64,000 nucleotides of DNA from Pseudarthrobacter sp. SSS035 (lineage in GTDB: Bacteria; Actinomycetota; Actinomycetes; Actinomycetales; Micrococcaceae), in NCBI RefSeq assembly GCF_023273875.1, contig NZ_CP096882.1:3224001-3288000 (forward strand), read 5' to 3'. This document shows, one piece after another, positions 1 through 8,837 of the stretch; position 1 is the first letter of the stretch, and every line of letters starts with the position of its first letter. The notes beneath the pieces are model-generated. The model searched no databases and was not told the DNA's origin. It saw only the letters and a list, made by a program, of their open reading frames with translations. Made by a program: the position numbers and the translations under genes.

Positions 1-473
1 CCGCCCGACACTGCCGTGAACTGCCATCTCGCGTCCCCCGGGCGCTCCAAAGCCAGCCGGTGCAGGGCGGTGCGGAGGCCGCCGTCGTACTCTTTGAGTT
101 CTTCCGCTGCGGCCGGCACGCGGCGCTGAATGGGAAGGCGCAGCTGTTCGCCGGGTGTCACCGGCTCGGCGTCCCAGCGCCCGAAGACGTGGAACGTGGG
201 CGTGGAGGATTCCGCTTCCGGTTCGCCGATGGCCGCTCCGATGGGGTGCCACTGGTGCGCAAACACCACGGTGCAGCGTCCGGCGCCCAGAACTTCGGCG
301 AGGGCCTGCCGGGCAATGTTGTGGCAGTGGAGCCAGTCGGTGGCGGAGCGGAGATCGAACGCCATGGCCGGATTCGTGAGCCTGATTAGGAGATGGCCGG
401 CGTTCAGGGCGGTCCGGGGCCGGGCAATCTCCCAGAAAGCCGAGGCAAAAAGCAGCCGCCTGGACACATGCAT
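1..473 (-). CDS. Hypothetical protein, C-terminus cut by window edge
   Basis: An open frame of 157 codons runs from an ATG whose first base is 473 to the left edge without a stop. The start has a strong ribosome site (AAAGGAG) seven bases upstream. The protein begins MHVSRRLLFASAFWEIARP and contains FDLRSATDWLHCHNIARQAL and TVVFAHQWHPIGAAIGE. No family is recognised. The visible C-terminal codons run into a sequence related to the palindrome at 28700-28756, so the gene may end just outside the window. It is divergent from the transporter to the right. Confidence 0.6.
   Translation of the reverse strand, partial: MHVSRRLLFASAFWEIARPRTALNAGHLLIRLTNPAMAFDLRSATDWLHCHNIARQALAEVLGAGRCTVVFAHQWHPIGAAIGEPEAESSTPTFHVFGRWDAEPVTPGEQLRLPIQRRVPAAAEELKEYDGGLRTALHRLALERPGDARWQFTAVSG
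12..31. repeat. Half of a palindromic repeat (second copy at 28737-28756)
   Basis: TGCCGTGAACTGCCATCTCG differs at two of twenty positions from the right arm of the palindrome at 28700-28756. Only one arm lies in the window; the other may lie to the left of base 1. Confidence 0.45.
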
Positions 474-551
474 AAGCCGACTCCTTTCCCCCGCCTGAGG
501 ATACCAAGCGTGTGACAGAACAGGACACTGCTGCGCCATTAGGGTTGCAGG

Positions 552-1823
552 GTGGGGAAACTGCTGGCCGATATCACACCGCTCCGGGAGAGCCCGGCCT
601 TCCGCCGGCTCTGGCTGGGTTCCGCCGTCTCGGCCGTGGGGAGCCAGCTCACGCTGGTGGCCGTGAGCCTGGAGGTGTACCGGCTCACGCAGGACAGTTT
701 CTATGTGGGTCTGTTGGGTGTGTTTGCGCTGGTGCCGCTGGTGTTCGGCGGCCTGCTGGGCGGGTCCATCGCCGACTCCCACAACCGCCGCACGGTGGCG
801 CTCCTGGCAACCTCCGTCCTGTGGCTGACCACCGGCCTGATCGCGCTGCAGTCCTGGCTGCAGCTGGGAAACGTCTGGATTCTCTACCTCCTGGTGGCGC
901 TGCAAAGCGGTGCCCAGGCCATCAACCAGCCGGCCCGCAGTGCCATTATCCCCACGCTTATCCGCAAGGAACTGCTTCCCGCGGCCAACGCGCTCAGCAT
1001 GATGTCGTTCGGGTTGGCGTTGACGGTGGGACCCCTGCTGGCGGGGGTGCTGGTGGCGTGGGTGGGCTTCGGCTGGACGTACACCATCGACTTCATCAGC
1101 TTCGCGTTTGTGCTCTGGGCCGTTTTCCGGCTGCCGTCCATGCCGCCGTCGGGAAGCGCCGGGCGGGCCGGGATCCGGTCCGTCGCCGAAGGGTTCCGGT
1201 TCCTGGGCACCCGGCCCAACCTGCGGATGACCTTCATCATCGACCTCGTCGCCATGATCCTGGCCCAGCCGCGCGCGCTGATGCCGGCCATCGGTGCGCT
1301 GATGATCGGCGGCGGCGAAGCCACGGTGGGCATCCTGCTGGCCTCCAGCGCGGTGGGCGCATTCCTGGCCGGCCTGTTCTCCGGGCCGCTCGGCCATGTC
1401 CGGTGGCAGGGGAGTGCCGTGGTCTGGTCGGTGATGGGCTGGGGCGCCTCGATTGCCGGTTTCGGTGTGGTGGTGCTCCTGGCAGGACGGACGGACGACG
1501 GCGGGGCCACAGTTTGGCTGGTCCCGGCGGCTTTGTGCTGCGCTCTGGCCGGAATCGTCGACTCCATCAGTGCCGTCTTCCGCAACACCATCCTGCAGGC
1601 CGCCGCGCCGGACCACCTGCGGGGACGGCTGCAGGGGGTCTTCATTGTGGTGGTGGCCGGTGGGCCGCGCGTGGGTGACCTGCTGGCAGGCGGCGGGACT
1701 AAGATTCTCAGTGAGGGCTGGGTCCTGCTTCTGGGCGGGGCTTTGTGCATCGCGGTGGCCTGGCTGGCGGCACAGCTGCAGCCGGGCTTCCGGCAGTACG
1801 ATGCCCGCGACCCGGTGCCTTAG
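552..1823 (+). CDS. MFS transporter, EntS/MFS_3-like
   Basis: The 423-residue protein is a 12-helix major facilitator permease of the MFS_3 (enterobactin exporter-like) type. It opens with SPAFRRLWLGSAVSAVGSQLTLVAVSLEVYRLT, and the helix 2-3 loop GGSIADSHNRRTVAL matches the family motif A. It probably exports a small molecule; the substrate cannot be read. The start is uncertain: GTG 552 has only a weak ribosome site, and TAG at 540 blocks upstream extension in this frame. A better-looking N-terminus (MTEQDTAAPLGLQGG) begins at GTG 512 in another frame and would join this one if the GGGG run at 554-557 were one base shorter. Confidence 0.85.
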   Translation: MGKLLADITPLRESPAFRRLWLGSAVSAVGSQLTLVAVSLEVYRLTQDSFYVGLLGVFALVPLVFGGLLGGSIADSHNRRTVALLATSVLWLTTGLIALQSWLQLGNVWILYLLVALQSGAQAINQPARSAIIPTLIRKELLPAANALSMMSFGLALTVGPLLAGVLVAWVGFGWTYTIDFISFAFVLWAVFRLPSMPPSGSAGRAGIRSVAEGFRFLGTRPNLRMTFIIDLVAMILAQPRALMPAIGALMIGGGEATVGILLASSAVGAFLAGLFSGPLGHVRWQGSAVVWSVMGWGASIAGFGVVVLLAGRTDDGGATVWLVPAALCCALAGIVDSISAVFRNTILQAAAPDHLRGRLQGVFIVVVAGGPRVGDLLAGGGTKILSEGWVLLLGGALCIAVAWLAAQLQPGFRQYDARDPVP

Positions 1824-1886
1824 GGCCATGCCTTGTTGGGGCAACTTGTCGGGGCAACTTTGCCAGGGCGACGTGGAGGAGTGGAC

Positions 1887-2753
1887 GTGCACAAGCATTA
1901 CAACGGCCTGAAAACTGCGGCGCTCTTCGGCGTCCTGTGGGCGGTGCTCTTGGGCCTGGGCGGACTGATCGGGATCAATACCCGGAGTTCAGCGCCCATC
2001 TGGATCATGGCCCTGATCGGCGTGGCCACCACCGCGTACGGCTACTGGAACAGCGACAAGATCGCCATCCGTTCCATGCAGGCCTACCCCGTCACGGAGG
2101 CCCAGGCGCCACAGCTCTACCAGATTGTCCGGGAGCTCTCCGTCCGGGCCAACCAGCCGATGCCCCGCATTTACCTCTCACCCACCATGAACCCGAACGC
2201 GTTCGCCACGGGCCGGAATCCCAAAAACGCCGCCGTGTGCTGCACCGAAGGGATTCTGCAGCTGCTCGATGCCCGCGAACTGCGCGGGGTCCTGGGGCAC
2301 GAGCTGATGCACGTGTACAACCGGGACATCCTGACGTCTTCGGTGGCGGCCGCGGTGGCCGGCGTCATCACGTCCGTGGGCCAGATGCTGCTGTTCTTCG
2401 GCGGCGACCGGCGCAACTCCAACCCGCTGGCCATGCTGGCGATGGCCCTTTTGGCACCGTTTGCCGCCTCGCTCATCCAGCTGGCCATCTCCCGGACCAG
2501 GGAGTACGACGCCGACGAGGACGGTTCGCAGCTCACTGGCGATCCGCTGGCGCTCGCCTCAGCCCTGCGCAAGATTGAGCAGGGAGTCCGGATCGCGCCG
2601 CTGCCGCAGGAGCAGAAGCTGGTCAACACCTCGCACCTCATGATCGCCAACCCGTTCCGGGGCGGGGCGATGACCAAACTGTTCGCCACGCACCCGCCGA
2701 TGAAGGAGCGGATCGCCCGGCTGGAACGGATTGCCGGCCGGCCGCTGAACTGA
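1887..2753 (+). CDS. htpX: Protease HtpX homolog (membrane zinc metalloprotease, M48B)
   Basis: A 288-residue integral-membrane metalloprotease that takes part in membrane-protein quality control. The zinc motif HELMH is at residues 138-142 (VLGHELMHVYNRD). Two N-terminal helices (AALFGVLWAVLLGLGGLIG and IWIMALIGVATTAYGYW) precede it, two more follow, and the third-ligand region SRTREYDADEDGSQL is present. GTG 1887 is chosen over an upstream in-frame codon at 1833 because GGAGGAG lies just before it and MHKHYNGLKTAALFG matches HtpX N-termini. It lies 63 bases downstream of the MFS gene and converges on yajQ. Confidence 0.93.
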   Translation: MHKHYNGLKTAALFGVLWAVLLGLGGLIGINTRSSAPIWIMALIGVATTAYGYWNSDKIAIRSMQAYPVTEAQAPQLYQIVRELSVRANQPMPRIYLSPTMNPNAFATGRNPKNAAVCCTEGILQLLDARELRGVLGHELMHVYNRDILTSSVAAAVAGVITSVGQMLLFFGGDRRNSNPLAMLAMALLAPFAASLIQLAISRTREYDADEDGSQLTGDPLALASALRKIEQGVRIAPLPQEQKLVNTSHLMIANPFRGGAMTKLFATHPPMKERIARLERIAGRPLN

Positions 2754-2803
2754 GGCTGACTGGCCGACCCGGGTGCCGCCGTCGTACTTTCGCCCGGGAC
2801 ACG

Positions 2804-2850
2804 CAAAAACGCCGGCGCTGCCCGTATTCCGGTAGCGCCGGCGTCTTTTG
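2804..2850. terminator. Bidirectional intrinsic terminator between htpX and yajQ
   Basis: The arms ACGCCGGCGCT (2809-2819) and AGCGCCGGCGT (2834-2844) pair perfectly over 11 bp. They are followed by CTTTTG on the plus strand and preceded by AAAAA, which is a T run on the minus strand, so both convergent genes can stop here. Confidence 0.8.
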
Positions 2851-2894
2851 TCAGCGGCAGAATTTTTGCGCCTCGAAAACGAGCGCTTGGTCCG

Positions 2895-3386
2895 CTAGCT
2901 GCGGAAGTTGACGAACTGCAGGTCCGCCTCGTCGAAGCCCTTCAGCAGCGTCATAACAGACTGCAGGTCATCGCGGGACTTGGAGGAGACGCGGAGTTCG
3001 TCGCCCTGGATCTGGGACTTGACGCCCTTGGGGCCTTCGTCGCGGATCAGCTTGTTGATCTTCTTGGCCAGGTCCTGCTCGATGCCTTCCTTGATGGAGG
3101 CCTCCAGACGGAATTCCTTGCCGGAGGGGTAAGGCTCGCCGGTGTCCAGGGACTTCAGGGAGATGCCGCGGCGGATCAGCTTGGACTGGAGGACGTCCAG
3201 CACGGCCAGCACACGTTCCTCCGAGTTCGCCTTCATCAGGATCTTCTCGCCGCTGAAGTCGACCTCGGCTCCGACGCCCTTGAAGTCGTAGCGCTGGACG
3301 AGTTCCTTCTGTGCCTGGTTCAGCGCGTTGGCCACTTCCTGCTTGTCCACTTTGCTTACGACGTCGAACGTTGACTCGCCTGCCAT
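2895..3386 (-). CDS. yajQ: YajQ family nucleotide-binding protein
   Basis: A 163-residue cytosolic protein of the YajQ/DUF520 family, which has two ferredoxin-like domains and binds nucleotides; some members bind cyclic-di-GMP. Hallmarks are MAGESTFDVVSKVDKQEVANAL at the N-terminus, YDFKGVGAEVDFSGEKI, and the C-terminal DDLQSVMTLLKGFDEADLQFVNFRS. The start is ATG 3386, with AAGGAG six bases upstream; a longer in-frame reading to 3446 has no ribosome site. Length is normal for the family. Confidence 0.95.
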   Translation of the reverse strand: MAGESTFDVVSKVDKQEVANALNQAQKELVQRYDFKGVGAEVDFSGEKILMKANSEERVLAVLDVLQSKLIRRGISLKSLDTGEPYPSGKEFRLEASIKEGIEQDLAKKINKLIRDEGPKGVKSQIQGDELRVSSKSRDDLQSVMTLLKGFDEADLQFVNFRS

Positions 3387-3611
3387 GATTCTCCTTGTGC
3401 CGGTGGTTGCCCTGACATTGGCTCTGCAGGGCGTGGATCTCTGCATTCCAGCCTAATACGGATCGCCCGCCTGTGGCGCTGGTGCGTGTGTGGCGCTGGC
3501 GTGGATTCGGCGCTGTTACTGATTCACAGTTCCCTCATAGCGAACGCACTGCGGGAACGAAGCCGGGCAGGCGAGAGTTGAACGAGTTGGAAACAGGCCG
3601 AAGGGAAAGCC

Positions 3612-3866
3612 ATGCAACACAAAGCCGTCCGTTATGTCACCCGAACCACCGCCGCAGCCGCGGGCGCCGTTGCCACTGCTGCCACGTCAGTCGCCGCTGC
3701 AGCCCTGGCAGGCTCCATCGTCTTCAGTCCGGTCCCGGATGCCTCGGCCCGCATGGAGGGTGTGAGCGAGGACCTGCTGCGGGCGGTCCAGCTGAACCAG
3801 ATCACCGAGGAGCAGGCCGTGAAGTTCGAGGCGCGGCTGGCCGGACGGATTCTCGGCGACGCTTGA
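3612..3866 (+). CDS. Small exported or membrane-anchored hypothetical protein
   Basis: An 84-residue protein with GAAGGGA upstream of its ATG. The N-terminal half (RYVTRTTAAAAGAVATAATSVAAAALAGSIVF) is an Ala-rich hydrophobic segment behind a basic stretch, consistent with a signal peptide or anchor ending near PDASA. The short C-terminal part is a charged helix (GVSEDLLRAVQLNQITEEQAVKFEARLAG). No family is recognised. Codon use and the ribosome site favour a real gene; the lack of a known homolog keeps confidence moderate. Confidence 0.55.
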   Translation: MQHKAVRYVTRTTAAAAGAVATAATSVAAAALAGSIVFSPVPDASARMEGVSEDLLRAVQLNQITEEQAVKFEARLAGRILGDA

Positions 3867-4048
3867 TCCTCCGTCGAAATCCCCGGAATCACGGGCCTTT
3901 TGGGCTGCTTTCGGACCGTACGCAGCCCCGATTCGATGTTTCGGCAGAAGTTCTGTAAAGTTGTCTTGCCCGCGGTTACTGGAAGCGGAACGGCCCGGAA
4001 ACGAACGTTCTGACCACTGCAGCCGGGGGTGATCTTCTTTTGAAGTTC

Positions 4049-4130
4049 GGCAGATTACCCGAGCGGCCAAAGGGGGCTGACTGTAAATCAGCTGGCAACG
4101 CCTACGGGGGTTCGAATCCCTCATCTGCCA
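4049..4130 (+). tRNA. tRNA-Tyr (GTA)
   Basis: The acceptor stem GGCAGAT pairs with ATCTGCC, the anticodon GTA is at 4083-4085, and a long variable arm marks a class II tRNA. The T-arm is GGGGGTTCGAATCCC. The 3' CCA is not encoded. A tyrosine integrase remnant points at its 3' end, so this tRNA is a probable integration site. Confidence 0.96.
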
Positions 4131-4195
4131 CCGCCCCGGATTCTAGGGGAATTTAGACCCGTTCGTATCTCTTCGGAGGTGCGGGCGGGTCTTTT

Positions 4196-4822
4196 TTACT
4201 TCCCGGTGATCACACTTGTGAGCACACCTTGGCTTTTCTTTGACATCGGCAGCAGTGAGGACGCACCTTCCGCGGCGTTGTGGGCGGCGTCTCCCACCAT
4301 GTGCGCGTACAGGTCGCGGGTGATCTGGCTGTTGCTGTGTCCCATGGTCTTGGACACAATGGCCATGTCCTGCCCCGTGGCCAGCATTAGAGACGCGTGG
4401 AGGTGGCGGAGGTCATGGAAGCGCATGTGCGGGAGGCCCAGCTTCTCCACCATCAGCTCGAAGAGTTTGGACGGGTAGCCCGGGCGGAGCTGGCTGCCGT
4501 CCTCGTACGTGAACACGCGGCCCGAGTCCTGATAGGCGTCTGCCCATGCCTCGCGTTCCTGCCCCTGCTGGAACTGCCACGTCAGAAGAGCGGCGACGTC
4601 CCGGTCTGACAGTGCGACCACGCGGTCCTGTCCGGCATCCGTTTTGATTGTGCCCTCCACTACTTCCTTGCCTACCTGTACAAGCTGCACACAGATAACC
4701 AGGCGGCGGGCGGCAAGGTCTACGTCCTGCCAGCGGAGGCCGCACAGTTCACCGCGGCGCATACCGGAGAGGATGGCCACCTCAAACAGTGCGCCCAGCC
4801 GGTGCTCAGTGGCGGCGTCCAG
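4196..4822 (-). pseudogene. Tyrosine recombinase (phage-type integrase), N-terminus missing
   Basis: This encodes an intact catalytic domain of a lambda-type integrase with no N-terminal DNA-binding part. Visible catalytic elements are the first Arg (SGMRRGELCGLRW), a Lys in EGTIKTDAGQ, HDLRHLHAS, MGHSNSQITRDLY and its Tyr nucleophile. Homology fades at LDAATEHRL near 4822, where plus-strand coding of a different gene begins, so the 5' part was lost in a rearrangement. The stop codon lies 65 bases from the tRNA-Tyr 3' end, the usual position of an integrase beside its attachment site. Confidence 0.8.
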
Positions 4823-5302
4823 GACGACCGCTCCACCTACTACTGGAAGCACGTCTACGAGCGGAACACCGAAGGACTCTACCTACCCAACGGCGCCTTC
4901 GCCTTAGCGGCAACCCTCGCCGGACTGCCGATGGAATGGTCCGCCTACAACCCCACCATCCACGCCCGGGAATCCCGCCACAACCCAATCGGGGCCCTCG
5001 TGACTAATCCCCGCCGATTCAAGGACACCGCGGCCAGCGTGCCCGAGTTCAGCGCCCTCATGAACGCCCAGGTCCGAGCCACGCTGCCATGCAACGGAGG
5101 GACCGAATGGATGGCCGAAGACCATCGTCTCCAGCAACGGGCAGCCGAGCTGTGCCGCCCGTGCGCCCTCCTGGTATTGTGCTGCACCTAGGCCATCACC
5201 GCTGGGGAAAGAACCGGCATCTGGGGCCAACATCTGGTCTCTGTTCATCTGGCCCTGGCTTCCTGCCGACGGGTCGAGGGCATGCTGACGCCGCCCTGTT
5301 AA
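4823..5302 (+). pseudogene. WhiB-like regulator remnant with in-frame TAG
   Basis: Reading from GTG 4802 the frame shows one Cys at 5090 (RATLPCNGGTEW), then CRPCALLVLC with the CxxCx5C spacing of WhiB iron-sulfur proteins. The next conserved Tyr position is a TAG at 5189-5191. The same frame then resumes with AITAGERTGIWG, which matches the WhiB post-cluster motif ending in GI/VWGG. The upstream part (LPNGAFALAATLAGLPMEWS..NPRRFKDTAASVPEFS) is unfamiliar and lacks its own start. The remnant is joined head to head with the integrase remnant near 4822. It is probably phage-derived and inactive. Confidence 0.6.
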
Positions 5303-5546
5303 TAACAAAGCCGAGTCAATGGTCGCGTCGGTTTTAAAGCACTTTGAAAGTATTAGAGCCCGCCACGTCTGCCTACCGCTGACCAACGGACGAATGGAAA
5401 GACTACAGTCGATTTTTGTTGATATTGATCTTGGCTCCTTCAGATGACGCATGTATCGGTCACAGGCCGCCCTTTTCGTTACGGAGGCTTGCTTGACACC
5501 CAAACGCCAACCCACCGGCGGCGCGCACAACGCTGCTGACGCCACA

Positions 5547-7700
5547 TCAGGGAAGCAAGGCGGCCGCCTCAGCAAGAGACCGACGCAACCACAGGGCGTA
5601 GTTGGTGGAGATGTGCTGAGCATCCATATGGGTTGCATATCCCGCGACAACCGCGGGACAGACATCCTCCGCGCACAACCACGGAACAACGTCCACGTAT
5701 TCCGCGCCACCGGCCTCGGCGACGCGCTTCTCCATCTCATTGTGTTCGGTGTCCACCGCGTAACTCCGCTGAGTGTGGCAGCGACGGACGTCGTCGGAAT
5801 TCGATGTGACGCAGTCCTCGGGATCCTTTTCCGAGTACGCGATGTCCCCGATCACGACCACACGACCACTTATCGCGCTCAATGACTTTATGGTCGAGGC
5901 GAGACCCTCCTCCCAGGCGGCCTCCGTGTTTTCTTTGTCAGGGCGCCCATCCTTCTCAAGCCAAGTACCCTGGCGCTGACCCGAGATGAGGACGACGCTC
6001 GGGTGAAGTGCCTCGATCTTCGCCAGCGAGTCAGCACGGAATGCATTGCACTCGGGATAATCACCCTTGCGCTTCGCGTTGTAGACCGAAAAGTCGGCTG
6101 GCGGACACGAGAACATCGAAAAGACTTCGAAGCGCCGCCCAAGTTCAGTGGCTGTCACGCCGAGCGGACTTTCCCACATCTGAGCGTGCGAGTCGCCATA
6201 AACCACGACTGTCTCGCCGCCGCTGGCGTCACCATAACTGCATGTGACTTTACCTGTTGGGGCATCTAGGCCCCTTAGACAGGCATGTTGGTTGAAGAGG
6301 AATCTCCCAACAGGCGGCTCCGGCGGCCACCCTGCGACGTTTACGCTGTCAGCCACGGCCTTTGCCACTTCGTCAGCCGTCGGTAGGTCACTGCCAGGGG
6401 CAACTGCAAAATCGCCTACTTTGTCTGTGGGGGAAGGCTTGGGCAGGATCGACACCAGATTGCTCGTGAGGCCAAGTGATAGCGCCACCAGTGCGGCGCC
6501 GAAAGCCACGCTGACTGACGGCCGGCGGGCCTTGAGCCAGTTGGAGTTCCGTACGGGCAATTCCACATACTTGAAGGTAACGACAGACAAGGCCAGCGCC
6601 ACACCGACAAAGGCAAGCTTGGTGGTCATCGCCAGTTCGGTCCCGAGCGATGCCGCGGGGAGGATCAGCACGGGCCAGTGCCACAGGTACAGGGAATAAG
6701 AGAGCTTGCCAAGCCATTGCAGAGGTCGACACTGCAGGAGCACTTCGGCTCCTCGCTTCGGTGTGATTGTCCCGCCGATTATCACAAGAACCGTTCCGCC
6801 AACCGGAAGAATAGCAGCGGACCCTGGGTACCTGGTGTACTCGTCCAGCGTGAGCGCTGCTGCCGCAATCGCGATGAGTCCGGACACACTCGTAACGGCA
6901 GCAAGAAAAACCGGCAGCCGCATGATCGTCGGTGTGAGCACGGCAAGAATTGCGCCAGCCGCAAGTTCCCAGGTCCTCGTCAAGGGAGAGAAGTAGGCCG
7001 CACTCGCGTTCTCCGTCGTCGCGTACACCGACCACATGAGGGAGACTGCAATCGTGACAGCGAGGAGAACCGTCAGTCGCGTGCGTAGCGGAGCTCTCCA
7101 TCCGATCGCAGCGACCGCCATCATTAAGGCTGGCCATAACAGGTAGAACTGCTCTTCGATGGCCAGTGACCAATAGTGCTGTAACGGGGATGGAGAAAGG
7201 TCGCTGGCCCAGTAGTCCGTCCCTTGTGAGGTTTCGCGAAAATTGCTGGCGAAAAGCGCGGCCCATTGCCCGTCTTCGGCGGTTCGAGCAGCACTCGTAC
7301 CGCCGATCAAAGCGAAGGATGAGACTACTGTGACGGCGAGGACAAGAGTCGCGGCAGGCAGGATTCGCCGAGCCCGTCGTGCATAGAACCACAAGAGGGA
7401 GATCCGCCTACCCCGTTCAGCTTCTTTGAGCAGGAGGCCGGTGATGAGGAAGCCGGAGACCACGAAGAAGACGTCGACACCGACGTAGCCTCCTTGCAGC
7501 GCCGGCACGCCTACATGGTCCAGCACGACCAGTAGAACTGCGATCGCGCGAAGACCCTCTATGTCCGGACGGAACGTGCGTGGAACGGATGAAGAGCGAT
7601 CGGCTCCCTTCGTGGCACGCTTACTCGTTAGCAGACGGCGTCGGGGTTTACGCGCGTCAAGGTGGTTTCCATTGAGCAATCCACTGGCCAGATGCATCAT
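5547..7700 (-). CDS. Acyltransferase 3 family protein with C-terminal SGNH domain (OafA/YrhL-like)
   Basis: A 717-residue membrane O-acyltransferase, probably acetylating a cell-surface glycan. It starts with a basic cytoplasmic tail, then the acyltransferase-3 core FRPDIEGLRAIAVLLVVLDH with VDVFFVVSGFLITGLL, the RRARRILPA motif, about ten helices, and LGKLSYSLYLWHWPV. The extracytoplasmic SGNH domain has GDSHAQMW as the nucleophile block and DAQH near the C-terminus as the Asp/His pair. The ATG at 7700 follows AAAGGGG. It sits in a lower-GC stretch beside the integrase and WhiB scars, which suggests acquisition by transfer. The glycan acceptor is not readable. Confidence 0.9.
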   Translation of the reverse strand: MMHLASGLLNGNHLDARKPRRRLLTSKRATKGADRSSSVPRTFRPDIEGLRAIAVLLVVLDHVGVPALQGGYVGVDVFFVVSGFLITGLLLKEAERGRRISLLWFYARRARRILPAATLVLAVTVVSSFALIGGTSAARTAEDGQWAALFASNFRETSQGTDYWASDLSPSPLQHYWSLAIEEQFYLLWPALMMAVAAIGWRAPLRTRLTVLLAVTIAVSLMWSVYATTENASAAYFSPLTRTWELAAGAILAVLTPTIMRLPVFLAAVTSVSGLIAIAAAALTLDEYTRYPGSAAILPVGGTVLVIIGGTITPKRGAEVLLQCRPLQWLGKLSYSLYLWHWPVLILPAASLGTELAMTTKLAFVGVALALSVVTFKYVELPVRNSNWLKARRPSVSVAFGAALVALSLGLTSNLVSILPKPSPTDKVGDFAVAPGSDLPTADEVAKAVADSVNVAGWPPEPPVGRFLFNQHACLRGLDAPTGKVTCSYGDASGGETVVVYGDSHAQMWESPLGVTATELGRRFEVFSMFSCPPADFSVYNAKRKGDYPECNAFRADSLAKIEALHPSVVLISGQRQGTWLEKDGRPDKENTEAAWEEGLASTIKSLSAISGRVVVIGDIAYSEKDPEDCVTSNSDDVRRCHTQRSYAVDTEHNEMEKRVAEAGGAEYVDVVPWLCAEDVCPAVVAGYATHMDAQHISTNYALWLRRSLAEAAALLP

Positions 7701-8041
7701 GTCGCCCCTTTGGCCCGACGTCTCCTACCGGCTCGTGCGGCCGACAGTAGCGCTCTTTGCGGCCAGAATCAATGCATTTCCCCGAAGATAGGCGTGCGGT
7801 CGTGAAGTGGGCAAAAATTCTTGACCTCGCCCGGCAATTTTCTCAGAAATCGGGCGCCTCCAGCTTGATGCTGACCCGACTTGCTCGCCTCGATCGGCGT
7901 CGAAAGTCCGCTTCAATCCGCGCTGCTGCGGGCGTAAATACCAGTACGCTCACCCGCCCCGTGGACCGGACCCACTGAGTCCCGGTCCCTTATCGTCTGA
8001 CCTATGGAAATCGTGAGCAAGTCATAAACAGTGTTCGTCGC
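7701..8041. other. Non-coding interval
   Basis: No convincing gene is seen in these 341 bases. Short frames are present on both strands but have no ribosome sites or recognisable sequence. It presumably carries the promoters of the acyltransferase (leftward) and of the cysteine-rich frame (rightward). Confidence 0.5.
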
Positions 8042-8467
8042 TTGGCATCGGGAGCAACTCTTATCTCAGCCCTCGCGGCCGTCGGAGTAGCCGGGTCGTC
8101 GGCGCCACCCGGAGACGCGGTTGCCAAGGGTCAGGAAGCGCAAACGCAGATCTGCGGCGGCAGCATTCAGGGGAACAGCGTTCTTACCGCGGCTCTCGCG
8201 GGCGCTGTGCAAGGGAGCAACCTCAGCCCATTGGCTCCTAAGTGCAGCTGCGGCAACAAATGTCCCTTAGGGAATCCGCCAGCAAGCTGCGGACCTGGAG
8301 AGAAACGCTGCAAGGAAACCGCGTCCTGCAACTTCAATATCTCGTGCGACGGAATCGTCGTTGCGTGCTCAGCGAAGGTGCGAGTCGAGTACCTGAGCGA
8401 ACGGCGGAAACCGCTGAGTCTGATACCTCGACCGGCCCGTCGTGGCTCCGCTACGACATTTGCATAG
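8042..8467 (+). CDS. Hypothetical exported cysteine-rich protein, possibly frameshifted
   Basis: The frame opens at TTG 8042; no ATG or GTG is in frame after the TGA at 7976. It has a hydrophobic N-terminus (LISALAAVGVAGSSAP) and then a Cys-rich middle (KCSCGNKCPLGNPPASCGPGEKRCKETASCNFNISC). The last 30 codons (RKPLSLIPRPARRGSATTFA) look unlike protein. The frame one base back continues with plausible protein from about 8400, so a one-base loss near there is likely. No family is recognised. Confidence 0.35.
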   Translation: MASGATLISALAAVGVAGSSAPPGDAVAKGQEAQTQICGGSIQGNSVLTAALAGAVQGSNLSPLAPKCSCGNKCPLGNPPASCGPGEKRCKETASCNFNISCDGIVVACSAKVRVEYLSERRKPLSLIPRPARRGSATTFA

Positions 8468-8805
8468 AGCCGACCCTGTCGCCAGAGTCAATTGCCATCA
8501 TCGATGGGGTTATCTCCTACTTGTGCAGCGTCGTGGAGCAAGGAGCACCCAGAGCGGAATGGCGGGTCGGCTACAACCGGATCAAGTCCTACATCTGGCA
8601 GAACCACCCAGTGCTCGTGCACGACAACCAGGAGGTTCCACTGGCTGACCTGGTTCCAGGCCTTGCCCGAGGACAGGCAAGCGGGCGGCTCCCCTCAGAT
8701 GATGACAAGCTGGCTCGCATGGCAGCCGCCGCCATCAAGCAGCTGAACGGTAATGACGAGAAACAGTCGTTGAGGACGAACCGCTTATCGAGGTCGAGGA
8801 CCTAG
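8365..8805 (+). CDS. Hypothetical protein, probably the middle of a frameshifted gene
   Basis: This frame is coding-like from about 8420 (DICIEPTLSPESIAIIDGVISYLC, EWRVGYNRIKSYIWQNHPVLV, DDDKLARMAAAAIKQLNGNDEK). GTG 8365 is a nominal start without a clear ribosome site. The ending QSLRTNRLSRSRT does not look like protein, while the next frame carries a smooth acidic continuation. I read this as part of one gene broken by two one-base losses, or by sequencing errors. Function unknown. Confidence 0.35.
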   Translation: MLSEGASRVPERTAETAESDTSTGPSWLRYDICIEPTLSPESIAIIDGVISYLCSVVEQGAPRAEWRVGYNRIKSYIWQNHPVLVHDNQEVPLADLVPGLARGQASGRLPSDDDKLARMAAAAIKQLNGNDEKQSLRTNRLSRSRT

Positions 8806-8837
8806 GCGAAGACGCACTCCGCGGGCGGGAGCTTGAG

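Noticed and set aside
884..1750. Long minus-strand frame opposite the MFS gene
   Set aside because: Low-complexity translation rich in Pro, Arg and Thr, typical of the shadow of a GC-rich gene; no ribosome site.
3687..4124. Minus-strand frame beginning MRDSNPRR
   Set aside because: It overlaps tRNA-Tyr; this start is a common false translation of the antisense of a tRNA T-arm.
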